A stretch of DNA of 64,000 nucleotides, from the NCBI RefSeq assembly GCF_003063415.1, contig NZ_NESK01000011.1, forward strand, positions 49,389 to 113,388, written 5' to 3'. Of the stretch, positions 19,762 to 27,817 are shown one piece after another. How positions within the stretch are numbered: the first letter of the stretch is position 1; the number at the start of each line of letters is the position of its first letter. This DNA is from Limnohabitans sp. 2KL-17 (GTDB taxonomy: Bacteria > Pseudomonadota > Gammaproteobacteria > Burkholderiales > Burkholderiaceae_C). Below the pieces are notes generated by a model, which saw only the letters and a list, made by a program, of their open reading frames with translations, did not search any database and was not told where the DNA came from. The position numbers and the translations under genes were made by a program.

Positions 19762-19771
19762 ATTTGCGGCT

Positions 19772-20827
19772 ATGTTTAAAACAGACACCCTCCAGATCAC
19801 CCCCGATGTGCTGTCGCTGATTGCCCAAATTGACGAGTTCAAAGGGGCTTGGCGTTCGCTGGGCTCACTGGCACCAGAACGCCTGCTGGCATTGCGGCAT
19901 GTGGCCACCATCGAAAGCGTGGCTTCGTCCACGCGCATTGAGGGCAGTAAATTGACCAATGCCGAGGTCGATGCCTTGTTGTCGAACATCAAGGTCAAGA
20001 AATTCACCACCCGCGACGAACAAGAAGTCGCGGGCTATGCCGATGTGATGGAACTGCTCTACGCGTCCTGGGAGCACATTCCATTCAACGAAAACCATAT
20101 CCAGCAACTTCACCGCGACTTGCTGCAGTACAGCAACAAAGACACACACCATCAAGGGCGCTACAAAAAAATTTCCAACAAGATCGTAGCCTTCAATGAA
20201 AAGGGCGAACAGGTGGCGGTGGTCTTTGAAACAGCGTCTCCGTTTGACACGCCACGCCTCATGCAAGAGCTGTTGGAGTGGGTGCGCCATGCACGCGACA
20301 ACAAAACCCTGCACCCGCTGCTGATCGTGGCGATCTTTGTGGTGGTCTTTCTGGAGATACATCCCTTTGAGGATGGCAACGGCCGCTTGTCGCGCATCTT
20401 GACCACGCTGCTCATGCTCCAGTTTGGCTACAGCTACGTGCCCTACAGTTCGCTCGAAAGCATCATTGAACAAAACAAGGCTGGCTACTACATCGCCCTG
20501 CGGCAGACACAAGGCACGATTCGAACAGACCAGCCCAACTGGCAAGCTTGGTTGGTGTTTTTCCTTTCATCGTTGGCATCCCAAGTCAAACGCCTAGGGG
20601 AAAAAGTTGAACGCGAAAAAATGATGTCTCAACGATTGCCCAAGCTCTCGGTTGATCTGCTGGCGCTGGCCAAAGCGCATGGCCATCTCACCACCGCGCA
20701 GGCCGAACAACAAACGGGTGCCAACCGCGCCACCATCAAGGTGCACTTGGCCAAACTCGTCAAAGAGGGGCATCTGGTTATGCATGGCATTGGGCGCGGC
20801 ACTTGGTATGGCGTCGCTGGGCGGTGA
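19772..20827 (+). CDS. Fic/DOC-family protein (probable AMPylator) with C-terminal winged helix
   Basis: A 351-aa Fic protein. The catalytic motif HPFEDGNGRLSR is complete, so the enzyme should transfer AMP (or another nucleotide) to a hydroxyl of a target protein. An N-terminal inhibitory motif, SSTRIEG near residue 50, fits the S/T-xxx-E-G/N pattern of autoinhibited class II Fic proteins. The last 60 residues (TTAQAEQQTGANRATIKVHLAKLVKEGHL is split by turns) form a helix-turn-helix, as in the Fic proteins of bacterial mobile islands. An ORF reading from 19517 runs in the same frame, but ATG 19772 matches the family start. The gene sits between two copies of a dioxygenase 3' end, so it was probably acquired. 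Confidence 0.9.
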   Translation: MFKTDTLQITPDVLSLIAQIDEFKGAWRSLGSLAPERLLALRHVATIESVASSTRIEGSKLTNAEVDALLSNIKVKKFTTRDEQEVAGYADVMELLYASWEHIPFNENHIQQLHRDLLQYSNKDTHHQGRYKKISNKIVAFNEKGEQVAVVFETASPFDTPRLMQELLEWVRHARDNKTLHPLLIVAIFVVVFLEIHPFEDGNGRLSRILTTLLMLQFGYSYVPYSSLESIIEQNKAGYYIALRQTQGTIRTDQPNWQAWLVFFLSSLASQVKRLGEKVEREKMMSQRLPKLSVDLLALAKAHGHLTTAQAEQQTGANRATIKVHLAKLVKEGHLVMHGIGRGTWYGVAGR

Positions 20828-20830
20828 ATG

Positions 20831-20947
20831 CTCAATTCACTGGAGGTGTGGGATTAGCGATCAACTCAGAACAGCGCCGTGGGCGACTTTTACCCACAAC
20901 ATCACACAATGCACAGGATCACCTTTACGGCGGATCAGGCGTTGTGA
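20831..20947 (+). pseudogene. C-terminal remnant of a second TauD-type dioxygenase
   Basis: Read in frame from 20831 to the TGA at 20945-20947, 26 of 38 codons give the same residue as the end of the intact gene (ending HRITFTADQAL instead of HRITFTADQAF). It carries an internal TAG where the intact gene has the Asn of WDNRSTQ, and the iron-ligand His is replaced by Asn. It has no start or body, so it is not functional. It begins 4 bp after the Fic stop codon. Confidence 0.85.
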
Positions 20948-20993
20948 CCCCGCGCAACTACAAAGTCTCATGAGTCTGGATGGGTTCATGTAG

Positions 20994-21019
20994 CCCACGG
21001 CAAAAGCCGTGGTTTTTTT
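20994..21019 (+). terminator. Rho-independent terminator (duplicate copy)
   Basis: CCACGGC (20995-21001), loop AAAA, GCCGTGG (21006-21012), then seven T. The same stem as at 19687, shortened by one pair. It would end transcription from fic. Confidence 0.9.
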
Positions 21020-21253
21020 GTTTGTAGGGGCGGTGATTTCCTGGCGGGTGGGTGACGAATTTGGTGGATTTATAGATTGGTGGTTTGGGCAGAATGGCGT
21101 GAATAAAAAGTCGGCTGAAGGCTGATACCGGACCATCAGCCTCATCGCGCGACCTAAAGCTACCGACCCGTTGCAGACGTAGCCGATGTGGAATGAAGCG
21201 CTGCCAAGCGGACGTTCAACCGTAAACTGCTCTGCACCACGCGAGAACACCAC
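21020..21253. other. Intergenic DNA, nothing recognised
   Basis: 234 bp between the duplicated terminator and the unknown gene. I see no ORF, tRNA or clear promoter. It must hold the start signals of the 21254 gene, but no convincing -35/-10 pair is visible. Confidence 0.5.
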
Positions 21254-22255
21254 ATGCCTCTGGAACTCAAGGACCCTGTCAAACTGCATCAAATCATTGG
21301 ACGGATTCAGGCAGGAGCCTTCGATGAGAATGATGTTGACAACCTACTCATGAAGCTTCGCGCCTATGCGGGAGAGAAGACCGTCTTCCGCGAGGTGGCA
21401 GACTTCGTTGCGCATTCAGAGGAACGAAACCGAGGTCTAGCGCAGGAGTCCATCACGGCGTTCGTTCATTCGATTCAATATTTCCAGGAGTACGTGTCGG
21501 AGAAGCGACCGCTTGACCTCAGTACCTCCTTCCCTGCGTATATCTACAAACTATTTTTGTCCCAGGCCCGCCTGTCGGACGAGCGCCGCCTGAAGGCCGA
21601 GTACAAGATGAGTCACGCAACACTCATCAAGAAGATCGAATCCAATTTCTCTATCGACAAGAAGACGGGCACTTGCAGCATGCGCAACAACAAGGGCGGC
21701 GTTGAGTTGTTGGCGGCACTCCAGTTCATCACCAGTTTCATCCACTCAAGAGCAGCCTTCCATATCCGCGACTTTCACACGGAACTGAAGGATGTCATGC
21801 GTGCGCAAAGGGTCACATTCGATGAGGCGGCGTGGGAAACTCAGGCAGACCGAATATCGCTCGCGATTTTGTGTCTTGTATCAAACACCCAATTCGTGCT
21901 TGCAAACGGAAGCCAAGCAGGCTGCAAGCTGCAAACAGAAAATCACTTCCGGCTTCTCAATGGACAGCGCCGGCTGCCGACCGGCATGATGAGTTCCGAA
22001 CCAACCAGCTTCGGGCGACTGATGATTCTGGGTGAGGCTGCGATCAATAGGGCGAATGAGGCCCCGTTGCGGATCAGCTTCCCGCTGATCGACACCGACC
22101 TTGACCCGCACAAACACTGCGACCCTACACTCTTTGTCCAGGACCAATCTCCAGCGGATTTTGGCGACTGCAATGTCGAAATCATTAACTGGGCTGCCGC
22201 CATGTCTTTGACAGAAGACTTCAAACTTGTTCGAACGGACTCTCTGCTCCAATGA
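21254..22255 (+). CDS. Hypothetical protein, unrecognised, in accessory region
   Basis: A 333-aa soluble-looking protein starting MPLELKDPVKLHQIIGRIQAG. I do not recognise a family. There is no signal peptide or membrane segment; the first 190 residues look mostly helical and charged, and the C-terminal third (about 215-333) is more mixed, with ISFPLIDTDLDPHKHCD. Codon use and base composition look less GC-rich than the flanking sulfur genes, which suggests transfer. It stands alone, between the Fic region and gene remnants. The long uninterrupted frame and absence of an equally good antisense frame support a real gene. Confidence 0.7.
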   Translation: MPLELKDPVKLHQIIGRIQAGAFDENDVDNLLMKLRAYAGEKTVFREVADFVAHSEERNRGLAQESITAFVHSIQYFQEYVSEKRPLDLSTSFPAYIYKLFLSQARLSDERRLKAEYKMSHATLIKKIESNFSIDKKTGTCSMRNNKGGVELLAALQFITSFIHSRAAFHIRDFHTELKDVMRAQRVTFDEAAWETQADRISLAILCLVSNTQFVLANGSQAGCKLQTENHFRLLNGQRRLPTGMMSSEPTSFGRLMILGEAAINRANEAPLRISFPLIDTDLDPHKHCDPTLFVQDQSPADFGDCNVEIINWAAAMSLTEDFKLVRTDSLLQ

Positions 22256-22535
22256 CATCAGGCGCGGAAGAAGGTGCTCGTTCCTGCTGACGAACCAGAC
22301 ATTGGCGAACGGCTGCTTCTGGCCGTGAGATGTCCTCCGGGACGTGTTTCCTGACCGACCGCAACCGCTGCAATCCAGCCATTGATCTAAATTGACTGAA
22401 GTCCGAAGCTTGAGGCCTTATCCCCATCTGTCCATATTCCCAACTCATCGAAGAAACTCCCCATCTGATTTGGTTCTTTTTCATCACAAGGCCGTTTGAA
22501 TAAAGGCTCACCATCGAATAAGCATGGAATGAGTG
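22256..22535. other. Intergenic DNA with possible decayed coding scraps
   Basis: No intact gene is visible. From about 22262 a short frame reads RKKVLVPADEPDIGERLLLAV and can be continued only with a frameshift. It faintly resembles the start of small helix-turn-helix antitoxins, but this is too short to name. A 257-aa minus-strand ORF over this area (22221-22994) is rejected because it runs through the conserved sbp upstream element. Confidence 0.35.
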
Positions 22536-22791
22536 ATGAAGCAACGTATTGCCCAATGGTCTTTGAGTTTTGGCCTGTTCGGGGCCGCTGCTGTCCAGGC
22601 GCAAGACGCCAAATAAAACGTACCGGCTCTGATCTGCATCCGCGTAGCCACTGGCGGTTTGAGCTTGCCCATTCGCACTGGCATCCATGGACATCGATGT
22701 CAGCTTTGACAATGTGGGCCACTTCAATTTGTACAACAAAGGCTTGAGGCCACCCAGTATCGGCCTGAAAGTGACGCAAAACTCTTTATAG
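22536..22791 (+). pseudogene. Remnant of a secreted or outer-membrane protein gene
   Basis: From 22536 a short frame encodes a textbook signal peptide (MKQRIAQWSLSFGLFGAAA, then VQAQ) and stops at 22614. In a second frame comes SHWRFELAHSHWHPW. In a third, starting at 22687, comes VGHFNLYNKGLRPPSIGLKV, ending at a stop at 22791. The three pieces look like the start, early barrel and C-terminal end of one small outer-membrane protein after deletions. The His and G-L-P pattern at the end is loosely like PagL lipid A deacylases; this identity is weak. Confidence 0.5.
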
Positions 22792-22889
22792 CGCCCCGGC
22801 GCAAGTTGGCAGAGGGGGTAAGACAGGATGGGCGGTGCCCATGCTGCTTGGGTGTGCCGGTTTGAAAAGGTCTCATATATCGAATCGAG

Positions 22890-22944
22890 CATAAACAAAC
22901 AACAAATGATTCGTTTGCGATTGAGCCTCTCGCTTCCACAATCC
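22890..22944 (+). promoter_or_regulatory. 55-bp sulfate-gene upstream element, copy B
   Basis: The ungapped partner of 17596-17650, lying 78 bp before the ATG of the second sulfate-binding-protein gene. Conserved blocks are an A-rich left half, TCGTTTG, CTCGCT and CA-AATCC. Conservation between two otherwise unlike upstream regions implies function. Confidence 0.6.
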
Positions 22945-23022
22945 CAACCTTGACTTGATGCTTGCCGATCACCGCGATCGGTAAGGCGTATCAAGCCCCG
23001 TCATTTGTTAAAAACAATCTTC

Positions 23023-24015
23023 ATGAAAAAAATCACACCCATCGCTGTGGCGCTCACGCTGGCCTTGTTCGGCGTTTCAGTCAACGCGCAGAACCTGCTC
23101 AATGCTTCTTATGACGTGGCCCGGGAGTTCTACAAGGACTACAACGCGGCTTTTGTGGCCCATTACAAAAAGACCACTGGCAAAGACATCAAGATCGACC
23201 AGGCCCATGGCGGCTCAAGCGCTCAGGCCCGCGCGGTCAACGATGGTCTGGAAGCCGATGTGGTGACCATGAACACCACCACCGATGTGGATTTTCTGGC
23301 CAGCACAGGTGTGGTGGCCAAGGACTGGAACAAGCGTTTTCCACACAGCGCATCGCCCACCACCTCGACCATGCTGTTCCTCACGCGCAATGGCAACCCC
23401 AAGGGCATCAAGGATTGGGACGATCTGGTCAAGCCCGGCATCAAGGTAATCGTGGTCAACCCCAAAACCGGGGGCAATGGCCGCATGGCCTATCTGGCGG
23501 CCTGGGGCTATGTCAAAAAGAAGGGTGGCTCTGACGCCGATGCCGCCGACTTTGTGGGCAAGCTCTACAAAAACGTGCCCGTGCTGGCCAAGGGCGGGCG
23601 CGATGCCACCACCATTTTCTTGCAACGCAACATTGGCGATGTGCTGGTGACATTCGAGTCCGAAGTTGTGTCGGTAGACCGTGAATTTGGCGAAGGCAAG
23701 GTGGATTCGGTGCATCCGTCCATCAGCATCGTGGCCGAAAACCCGGTGGCCGTGGTCGAGCGTACCGTGGCCAAAAAGGGCACAGGCGCATTGGCCAAGG
23801 AATACCTGGATTACCTGTATTCCGAAGAGGCGCAAGAGATCGCAGCCAAGCATGCCTTGCGTCCCCGGTCACAAGCTGTACTCAAAAAATACAGCAAGAC
23901 TTTCAAGCCGATTCAGTTGTTCACGGTGAACGAAGTCTTCGGCTCTTTTGCCGAAGCCCAGAAGCTTCACTTCAACGATGGCGGCCAGTTCGACAAGATC
24001 TACACCGTCAAATAA
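23023..24015 (+). CDS. sbp: Sulfate/thiosulfate ABC transporter substrate-binding protein (copy 2)
   Basis: A 330-aa periplasmic binding protein and first gene of the cysTWA transporter operon. The signal peptide ends near residue 22 (FGVSVNAQ). The family segments NASYDVAREFYKDYN, QAHGGSSAQAR and GLEADVVTMNT are present. It is clearly paralogous to the copy at 17691 along the whole length. I use the ATG at 23023; a TTG six codons upstream is possible. The cysT start follows after 9 bp. Confidence 0.96.
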   Translation: MKKITPIAVALTLALFGVSVNAQNLLNASYDVAREFYKDYNAAFVAHYKKTTGKDIKIDQAHGGSSAQARAVNDGLEADVVTMNTTTDVDFLASTGVVAKDWNKRFPHSASPTTSTMLFLTRNGNPKGIKDWDDLVKPGIKVIVVNPKTGGNGRMAYLAAWGYVKKKGGSDADAADFVGKLYKNVPVLAKGGRDATTIFLQRNIGDVLVTFESEVVSVDREFGEGKVDSVHPSISIVAENPVAVVERTVAKKGTGALAKEYLDYLYSEEAQEIAAKHALRPRSQAVLKKYSKTFKPIQLFTVNEVFGSFAEAQKLHFNDGGQFDKIYTVK

Positions 24016-24024
24016 GTTCCCGCC

Positions 24025-24888
24025 ATGACCGCACTGCCCATTGCGGCGCCCGCCAAACGGCGGGCGCAAGCCAAAGTGTTGCCCGGGTTCAACCTGACCC
24101 TGGGGTTCACCATTTTTTACCTGAGCCTGATTGTGCTGATCCCCTTGTCGGCGCTCGTCTTCAAAACTTTCACCCTGACTTGGGACCAGTTTTGGGCCGC
24201 CGTCACCGGGCCTCGCGTCATGGCGTCTTACCGGTTGACCTTTGGCGCGTCACTGATCGCTGCGTTGGTGAATGTGGTGTTCGGCTTGCTGGTGGCCTGG
24301 GTGCTGGTGCGCTATGACTTCTTTGGCAAAAAGATCATCGATGCACTGGTGGACTTGCCGTTTGCCTTGCCCACAGCGGTGGCGGGCATCTCGCTCACGG
24401 CATTGCTGGCAGGCAACGGCTGGGTGGGTCAATACCTGGAGCCCATGGGCATCGTGCTGGCTTTCAATGCCAACGGGGTGGTGATTGCGCTGATCTTCAT
24501 TGGCTTGCCTTTTGTGGTGCGCACGGTGCAGCCCGTTCTGGAGGACACCGAAAAAGAACTCGAGGAAGCCGCGACCTGCTTGGGCGCGACAAGCTGGCAA
24601 ACTTTCAGCAAGGTGATTTTTCCGACCATTGCACCGGCTCTGCTCACGGGCTTTGCCATGGCCTTTGCCCGTGCCATTGGCGAATACGGCTCGGTCATCT
24701 TCATTGCGGGCAACATGCCCATGGTGTCCGAGATCACGCCGCTCATCATCATCGGCAAGCTCGAGCAGTACGACTATGCCGGCGCCACGGCTGTGGCGTT
24801 GGTCATGCTGATGTTTTCCTTTGTGTTGCTGCTCATCATCAATGCGCTGCAGACTTGGCAGCGTCGCCGTTCAGGAGCCTCCGTATGA
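24025..24888 (+). CDS. cysT: Sulfate/thiosulfate ABC transporter permease CysT
   Basis: CysT (also CysU, 287 aa) is one of the two membrane subunits of the sulfate importer. About six membrane helices are seen. The cytoplasmic EAA loop is [21 protein letters not shown] at about residues 178-197, the contact point for the CysA ATPase. The start overlaps no other gene but contains a strong hairpin in its first codons (24046-24067). The stop overlaps the cysW start (ATGA). Confidence 0.96.
   Translation: MTALPIAAPAKRRAQAKVLPGFNLTLGFTIFYLSLIVLIPLSALVFKTFTLTWDQFWAAVTGPRVMASYRLTFGASLIAALVNVVFGLLVAWVLVRYDFFGKKIIDALVDLPFALPTAVAGISLTALLAGNGWVGQYLEPMGIVLAFNANGVVIALIFIGLPFVVRTVQPVLEDTEKELEEAATCLGATSWQTFSKVIFPTIAPALLTGFAMAFARAIGEYGSVIFIAGNMPMVSEITPLIIIGKLEQYDYAGATAVALVMLMFSFVLLLIINALQTWQRRRSGASV
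24046..24067 (+). promoter_or_regulatory. Perfect RNA hairpin at the 5' end of cysT
   Basis: GCGCCCGCC (24046-24054), loop AAAC, GGCGGGCGC (24059-24067): a perfect 9-bp, all-GC stem starting 22 bases into the cysT coding sequence and 31 bp after the sbp stop. It could stabilise the upstream sbp mRNA or slow cysT translation, so that binding protein exceeds permease; that is inference. Confidence 0.6.
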
Positions 24889-25793
24889 GCACTGCGTTGA
24901 CCTCCAAAAAAGTCCAGGCAGGCACCACCGAGTCACGCTGGATCCGCTACAGCCTGATCGGGCTGGCCCTGACCTTCATGTTTTTGTTCTTGGTCTTGCC
25001 ACTGGCAGCGGTTTTTACCGAAGCCTTGCGCAAAGGATTGGACGCGTACTTTGAAGCGCTCAAAGAACCCGACGCCTGGTCTGCCATTTACCTCACGCTG
25101 ATCACCGCAGCAGTGGCTGTGCCACTGAATCTGGTGTTTGGCGTGGCGGCAGCCTGGGCGATTGCCAAATACGAGTTCAAGGGCAAGTCGCTCTTGACCA
25201 CGCTGGTGGACTTGCCGTTTTCGGTGTCGCCGGTGGTGGCCGGTTTGATCTATGTGCTGATGTTCGGTGCGCAAGGTTGGTTTGGCCCTTGGCTGCAGGC
25301 GCACGACATCAAGATCGTGTTTGCCGTGCCCGGCATCATTTTGGCGACGGTGTTCGTGACTTTCCCGTTCATCGCCCGTGAGCTGATTCCGCTCATGCAA
25401 GCACAAGGCAGTGACGAAGAGCAGGCCGCCATTGTGCTGGGCGCTACGGGCTGGCAGACTTTCTGGCGCGTCACCTTGCCCAACATCAAATGGGGCCTGT
25501 TGTATGGCGTGATTTTGTGCAATGCCCGTGCCATGGGTGAGTTTGGCGCCGTGTCGGTGGTGTCCGGGCACATCCGGGGGCAAACCAACACCATGCCGCT
25601 GCATGTGGAGATTTTGTACAACGAATACCAGTCGGTGGCCGCGTTCGCTGTGGCCTCTCTGCTGGCTTTGCTGGCGCTGGTGACCTTGGGCATCAAGTCG
25701 GTGATTGAGTGGCGGCATGAGCAGGAAACCAAAGCCGCTGCCAACACCCCTCCCGAGCGGCCTCTGGCATCGACCCCTGACGCAGTCGTCTGA
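24885..25793 (+). CDS. cysW: Sulfate/thiosulfate ABC transporter permease CysW
   Basis: CysW (302 aa) is the second permease subunit. It shows about six membrane helices and the EAA loop [19 protein letters not shown] at about residues 178-197. The [18 protein letters not shown] segment near the C-terminus is typical of CysW. The ATG at 24885 overlaps the cysT stop. An in-frame start ten codons upstream is rejected. About 25 C-terminal residues beyond the last helix are Pro/Ala-rich. Confidence 0.96.
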   Translation: MSTALTSKKVQAGTTESRWIRYSLIGLALTFMFLFLVLPLAAVFTEALRKGLDAYFEALKEPDAWSAIYLTLITAAVAVPLNLVFGVAAAWAIAKYEFKGKSLLTTLVDLPFSVSPVVAGLIYVLMFGAQGWFGPWLQAHDIKIVFAVPGIILATVFVTFPFIARELIPLMQAQGSDEEQAAIVLGATGWQTFWRVTLPNIKWGLLYGVILCNARAMGEFGAVSVVSGHIRGQTNTMPLHVEILYNEYQSVAAFAVASLLALLALVTLGIKSVIEWRHEQETKAAANTPPERPLASTPDAVV

Positions 25794-25816
25794 ATCTGAC
25801 GGAAAGCATTTGAACC

Positions 25817-26911
25817 ATGAGCATCGAAATCCGAAACGTCCACAAGCAGTTTGGCGACTTCACCGCGTTGAACAATGTCAGCCTTGACATCGAGTCCGGC
25901 GAGCTGGTGGCCTTGTTGGGGCCATCAGGCTGCGGCAAAACCACGCTGCTGCGCATCATCGCTGGTCTGGAAACGGCGGACCAAGGCACGATTGCCTTCA
26001 GTGGCGCAGACACCACCCATGTGCATGTGCGCGAACGCCAGGTGGGTTTTGTGTTTCAGCACTACGCCTTGTTCCGCCACATGACGGTGTTTGAGAACGT
26101 GGCGTTTGGTCTGCGTGTCAAACCTCGCAAAGAGCGCCCCAGCGAATCAGAAATCAAACGCAAGGTACAGGAGCTGCTGGCTTTGGTTCAGCTCGATTGG
26201 CTGGCTGACCGTTACCCATCGCAACTGTCGGGCGGGCAGCGCCAACGCATCGCACTGGCCCGAGCCCTGGCCGTCGAGCCCAAGGTGCTGTTGCTGGACG
26301 AGCCTTTTGGCGCGCTCGACGCCAAAGTTCGCAAGGAGTTGCGCCGTTGGTTGCGTCGACTGCACGACGAACTGCATGTGACCAGTATTTTTGTGACCCA
26401 TGACCAGGAAGAGGCGCTTGAAGTGGCCGATCGCGTGGTGTTGATGAACAAAGGCAATATCGAGCAAATCGGGTCGCCGCAAGAGGTGTGGGACCACCCC
26501 GCCAGTCCGTTTGTGTATGGCTTTCTGGGCGATGTGAACTTGTTCCATGGCCGTGCCCATGAAGGCGAGATGCTCATTGGCGCTGACCAGCACGCCATTC
26601 GCTTGGACAGTCCCGAGCACGGGCAGGTGCAAGATGCCAAGGCCTTTGCCTATGTGCGACCGCACGATCTGGATGTGACCCGTTACACACCGGGTCAAGC
26701 CAATGCAGGCATCGTGGCCAAACTGACCCGCGCCATCGTGGTGGGGCCGGTGGCGCGTCTGGAATTGGAGCCTGTTGAAGCGGGCATGTTTGGCAAGGAC
26801 GCCATCATAGAAGCCCAACTGTCGGCATCGCAATTCCGCCAGCAAGCCTTCCTGGAGGGTGAAACCCTGGTGCTGACGCCTCGCAAGGCGCGGGTGTTTG
26901 TGGAGGGTTGA
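25817..26911 (+). CDS. cysA: Sulfate/thiosulfate ABC transporter ATP-binding protein CysA
   Basis: CysA (364 aa) powers sulfate import. Walker A is GPSGCGKTT (residues 35-43), the Q-loop FQHYALF (80-86), the signature LSGGQRQR (137-144), and Walker B LLLDEP (158-163). A C-terminal regulatory TOBE-type domain follows from about residue 240. It is the last gene of sbp-cysT-cysW-cysA, 23 bp after cysW. The operon is expected to respond to sulfur limitation through CysB. Confidence 0.97.
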   Translation: MSIEIRNVHKQFGDFTALNNVSLDIESGELVALLGPSGCGKTTLLRIIAGLETADQGTIAFSGADTTHVHVRERQVGFVFQHYALFRHMTVFENVAFGLRVKPRKERPSESEIKRKVQELLALVQLDWLADRYPSQLSGGQRQRIALARALAVEPKVLLLDEPFGALDAKVRKELRRWLRRLHDELHVTSIFVTHDQEEALEVADRVVLMNKGNIEQIGSPQEVWDHPASPFVYGFLGDVNLFHGRAHEGEMLIGADQHAIRLDSPEHGQVQDAKAFAYVRPHDLDVTRYTPGQANAGIVAKLTRAIVVGPVARLELEPVEAGMFGKDAIIEAQLSASQFRQQAFLEGETLVLTPRKARVFVEG

Positions 26912-27058
26912 GCGCGATGCATGCCGGTGCACTTGTTGACTTGCCGCAAGAGACAGGGGGAGGGTCAAAGCGATCGCTCAACAAGCACCTGACTTTGTCA
27001 GAAACGAATCAGGGCGTCTTGGAGTAAGCTTTGCGCTGCATTTCATCAGGAGACAAGC

Positions 27059-27817
27059 ATGAGCGACACATCGGCTTTCGGCTTTGGCCAATTCGTCCCC
27101 GGTTTTGATTTTTTGCAAAATCTGTCCAAAACGGCGGCTCAGGCGGCGCCAGCGGCTGGCGCTGTACCAGGCATGTCCAGCTGGATTGCGCCGACCCTGA
27201 GCATCGAAGAAATCGACAAGCGCATTCAGGAGCTTAAAGCCGTGCAGTTCTGGCTGGACCAGAACGCCACGGCGCTCAAGGCCACCATTCAGGCCATGGA
27301 GGTGCAAAAAATGACCTTGTCCACCTTGCAAAGCATGAATGTGAACATGGCTGATCTGGCCAAGGCTTTCACGGCCAAGCCGCCAACGCCAGAGGCTGCC
27401 GCTGAAGCCGCACCCGTGCCCAAATCTTCGATTTTTTCACCCAAGCCCAAGCCCGCGACTGCGCCCAAGCCAGAGCCAGAGCCAAAGGCCGAGCCTGCCC
27501 CTGCCTCGCAACCGACCGCTGAAGCCGCCAACGACAAGCCCGCCGTGGACCCGATGCAATGGTGGGGGGCTTTGACCGAGCAATTTCAGGGCATTGCCGC
27601 CGCGGCCATGAAAGACGTTGCCGGCGAGGCGCTGAAGGCCGGTATGACCGTCAAGCAAGCCGTCAAAGCAGGAACCAAAACGGGCACCAAGAGTGGCGTA
27701 AAAAGCAAGCCCAAGGCGACCCCGAAAGCACCGGCCAAAGTCACAGGCAAGCCAACCGCCAGGGCTGCAGCCAAGTCGGCGGCACGCCCGGCAGCCAGGA
27801 AACGCGCAGCCCCATGA
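27059..27817 (+). CDS. PhaM-type polyhydroxyalkanoate granule regulator
   Basis: A 252-aa protein. Residues 1-115 match the conserved PhaM/granule-associated module (FDFLQNLSK, then SIEEIDKRIQELKAVQFWLDQN). The middle is a long Pro/Lys/Glu linker (about 120-160), followed by a short amphipathic part. The C-terminus is a Lys/Ala/Pro-rich tail (KSGVKSKPKATPKAPAKV) like histone-type DNA-binding tails. In Ralstonia, PhaM links PHB granules to the nucleoid and activates PhaC. The same role is likely here but is not proven. The stop overlaps the FIST gene start. Confidence 0.82.
   Translation: MSDTSAFGFGQFVPGFDFLQNLSKTAAQAAPAAGAVPGMSSWIAPTLSIEEIDKRIQELKAVQFWLDQNATALKATIQAMEVQKMTLSTLQSMNVNMADLAKAFTAKPPTPEAAAEAAPVPKSSIFSPKPKPATAPKPEPEPKAEPAPASQPTAEAANDKPAVDPMQWWGALTEQFQGIAAAAMKDVAGEALKAGMTVKQAVKAGTKTGTKSGVKSKPKATPKAPAKVTGKPTARAAAKSAARPAARKRAAP

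Larger units (their letters stand above)
20831..21019 (+). repeat. Direct repeat, copy 2: dioxygenase 3' end plus terminator
   Basis: This is the partner of 19524-19713. Similarity continues past the stop codon through the spacer (ACAAAGTCTC and ATGGGTTCATG are shared) into the terminator, so the whole 3' block was duplicated, not just coding sequence. Confidence 0.85.

Noticed and set aside
19517..19771. 85-codon N-terminal extension of the Fic frame
   Set aside because: It overlaps the dioxygenase end and reads through its terminator; the ATG at 19772 matches the Fic family start.
20861..21292. 143-aa minus-strand ORF across the second repeat copy
   Set aside because: It crosses the dioxygenase remnant, the terminator and unrelated DNA, and shows no domain.
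22262..22375. Possible fragment of a helix-turn-helix antitoxin gene
   Set aside because: The similarity is limited to about 20 residues and needs a frameshift; too weak to list as a gene remnant.
22221..22994. 257-aa minus-strand ORF across the sbp2 upstream region
   Set aside because: It covers the conserved 55-bp element and the barrel-gene remnant, lacks any family-like segment, and is most likely a chance frame in decayed DNA.
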